Source: Deltaproteobacteria bacterium (GTDB lineage Bacteria > Desulfobacterota > JAENJC01). From it: a stretch of 5,689 nucleotides of DNA. Both the position numbers and the translations under genes were made by a program. Each line of letters begins with the position of its first letter. Within the stretch, counting starts at the first letter, position 1. Location of the stretch: assembly GCA_016844545.1 (NCBI GenBank), contig JAENJC010000091.1:1-5689 (forward strand), in the 5' to 3' direction. Of the stretch, positions 5,024 through 5,689 are shown piece after piece. Under the pieces are notes generated by a model. It saw only the letters and a program-made list of their open reading frames with translations, was not told where the DNA came from and ran no database searches.

Positions 5024-5689
5024 ATGGAATTTGAAACGGTTATAGGGCTTGAGGTGCATGCCCAGCTATTGACGGATACAAAGATATTTTGCGGCTGCCC
5101 CACAAAATTCGGGGCGGAGCCGAACTCCCAGACTTGCCCCATATGCCTTGGGATGCCGGGGGTACTTCCGGTGTTGAATAAAAAAGTGGTTGAGTATGCC
5201 ATGAAAGCGGCCCTTGCTACAGGGTGCGAGATTCAGCCTATGAACCGATTTGCGAGGAAGAACTACTTTTACCCCGATTTACCTAAAGGGTACCAGATAT
5301 CCCAGTACGAGCTTCCCATAGCATTAAGGGGGCACATAGATATACCCCTTGGCGGCGGACACAAGAGGATAGGTATAACCAGGATACATATGGAGGAGGA
5401 TGCCGGAAAGTCCCTGCATGAAGGCATCGCAGGGGCTTCCCACGTCGACCTGAACAGGGCAGGGACGCCACTCATTGAGATAGTGAGCGAGCCGGACATG
5501 AGAAGCTCCGAAGAGGCGGTGGAATACCTCAAGAGGCTGAGGGCAATACTCATGTACCTTGAGGTGTGCGATGGGAACATGGAAGAGGGTTCCTTCCGAT
5601 GTGACGCCAATGTATCCATAATGCCAAAGGGGGAGACGAAATTCGGGACAAGGGCGGAGCTGAAAAACATAAACTCGTTCAGGTTTGTC
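5024..5689 (+). CDS. gatB: Asp-tRNA(Asn)/Glu-tRNA(Gln) amidotransferase subunit B (5' part)
   Basis: The first 222 residues of GatB are present; the full protein is usually about 475-480 residues, so the C-terminal half, including the tRNA-binding tail domains, lies outside. GatB is the kinase/transamidase subunit of GatCAB, which turns Glu-tRNA(Gln) and Asp-tRNA(Asn) into the correctly charged tRNAs. Diagnostic motifs are the opening VIGLEVHAQL (residues 6-15), the zinc-site cysteines C23, C25, C38 and C41 (the last two in CPICLGMPGVLP), RKNYFYPDLPKGYQISQYE (77-95), MEEDAGKS (122-129) and GTPLIEIVSEPD (146-157). AGGGGA at 5012-5017 precedes the ATG with correct spacing. gatA and gatC are not in view. 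The 174-bp gap from the kinase gene, with an inserted element, makes gatB an unlikely functional partner of the two-component pair. Confidence 0.97.
   Translation, partial: MEFETVIGLEVHAQLLTDTKIFCGCPTKFGAEPNSQTCPICLGMPGVLPVLNKKVVEYAMKAALATGCEIQPMNRFARKNYFYPDLPKGYQISQYELPIALRGHIDIPLGGGHKRIGITRIHMEEDAGKSLHEGIAGASHVDLNRAGTPLIEIVSEPDMRSSEEAVEYLKRLRAILMYLEVCDGNMEEGSFRCDANVSIMPKGETKFGTRAELKNINSFRFV

Noticed and set aside
5269..5670. Open frame of 133 codons on the minus strand inside gatB
   Set aside because: It lies opposite strongly conserved GatB sequence and shows no family motif.

Overview
The window carries ordinary bacterial chromosomal genes at moderate GC, with Shine-Dalgarno motifs of the GGAGG type and short spacers. 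Nothing in it looks like phage, plasmid or a CRISPR array. The gene content (yceD-rpmF, gatB for the transamidosome route to Gln-tRNA/Asn-tRNA, an M29 aminopeptidase and an OmpR-type two-component pair), together with repeat-loaded spacers, suggests an uncultured Gram-negative lineage such as Nitrospirota or Desulfobacterota. That placement is an inference and is not proven by the sequence.

Left part, minus strand (1-1373): an MBL-fold hydrolase starts at 1373 and is followed by yceD (DUF177) and the 5' end of rpmF (ribosomal protein L32). A good sigma70-type promoter sits between the hydrolase and yceD, so yceD-rpmF can be transcribed on its own. An imperfect hairpin repeat lies between yceD and rpmF.

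Middle (1374-2523): an 82-bp divergent promoter region separates the hydrolase from a plus-strand M29 aminopeptidase that starts at TTG. The two predicted promoters overlap back to back, and a perfect 10-bp palindrome (TTTGCGCAAA) covers the minus-strand -35 box.

Right part, plus strand (2524-5689): an OmpR/PhoB-type response regulator and its membrane histidine kinase form a two-component system. The regulator is preceded by a large dyad built from four TGCAAA units at exact 21-bp offsets. The two genes are separated by a 12-bp perfect stem-loop made of 7-bp repeats. The kinase has an insertion in its ATP lid. A 79-bp MITE-like element with perfect 12-bp terminal inverted repeats then precedes gatB, which runs off the window.

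I found no clearly new multi-gene system. The most interesting signals are non-coding: the four-unit dyad in front of the response regulator, the small inverted-repeat element before gatB and the divergent operator candidate. Two protein-level oddities are a G10 tract inside the response regulator gene and the kinase ATP-lid insertion.
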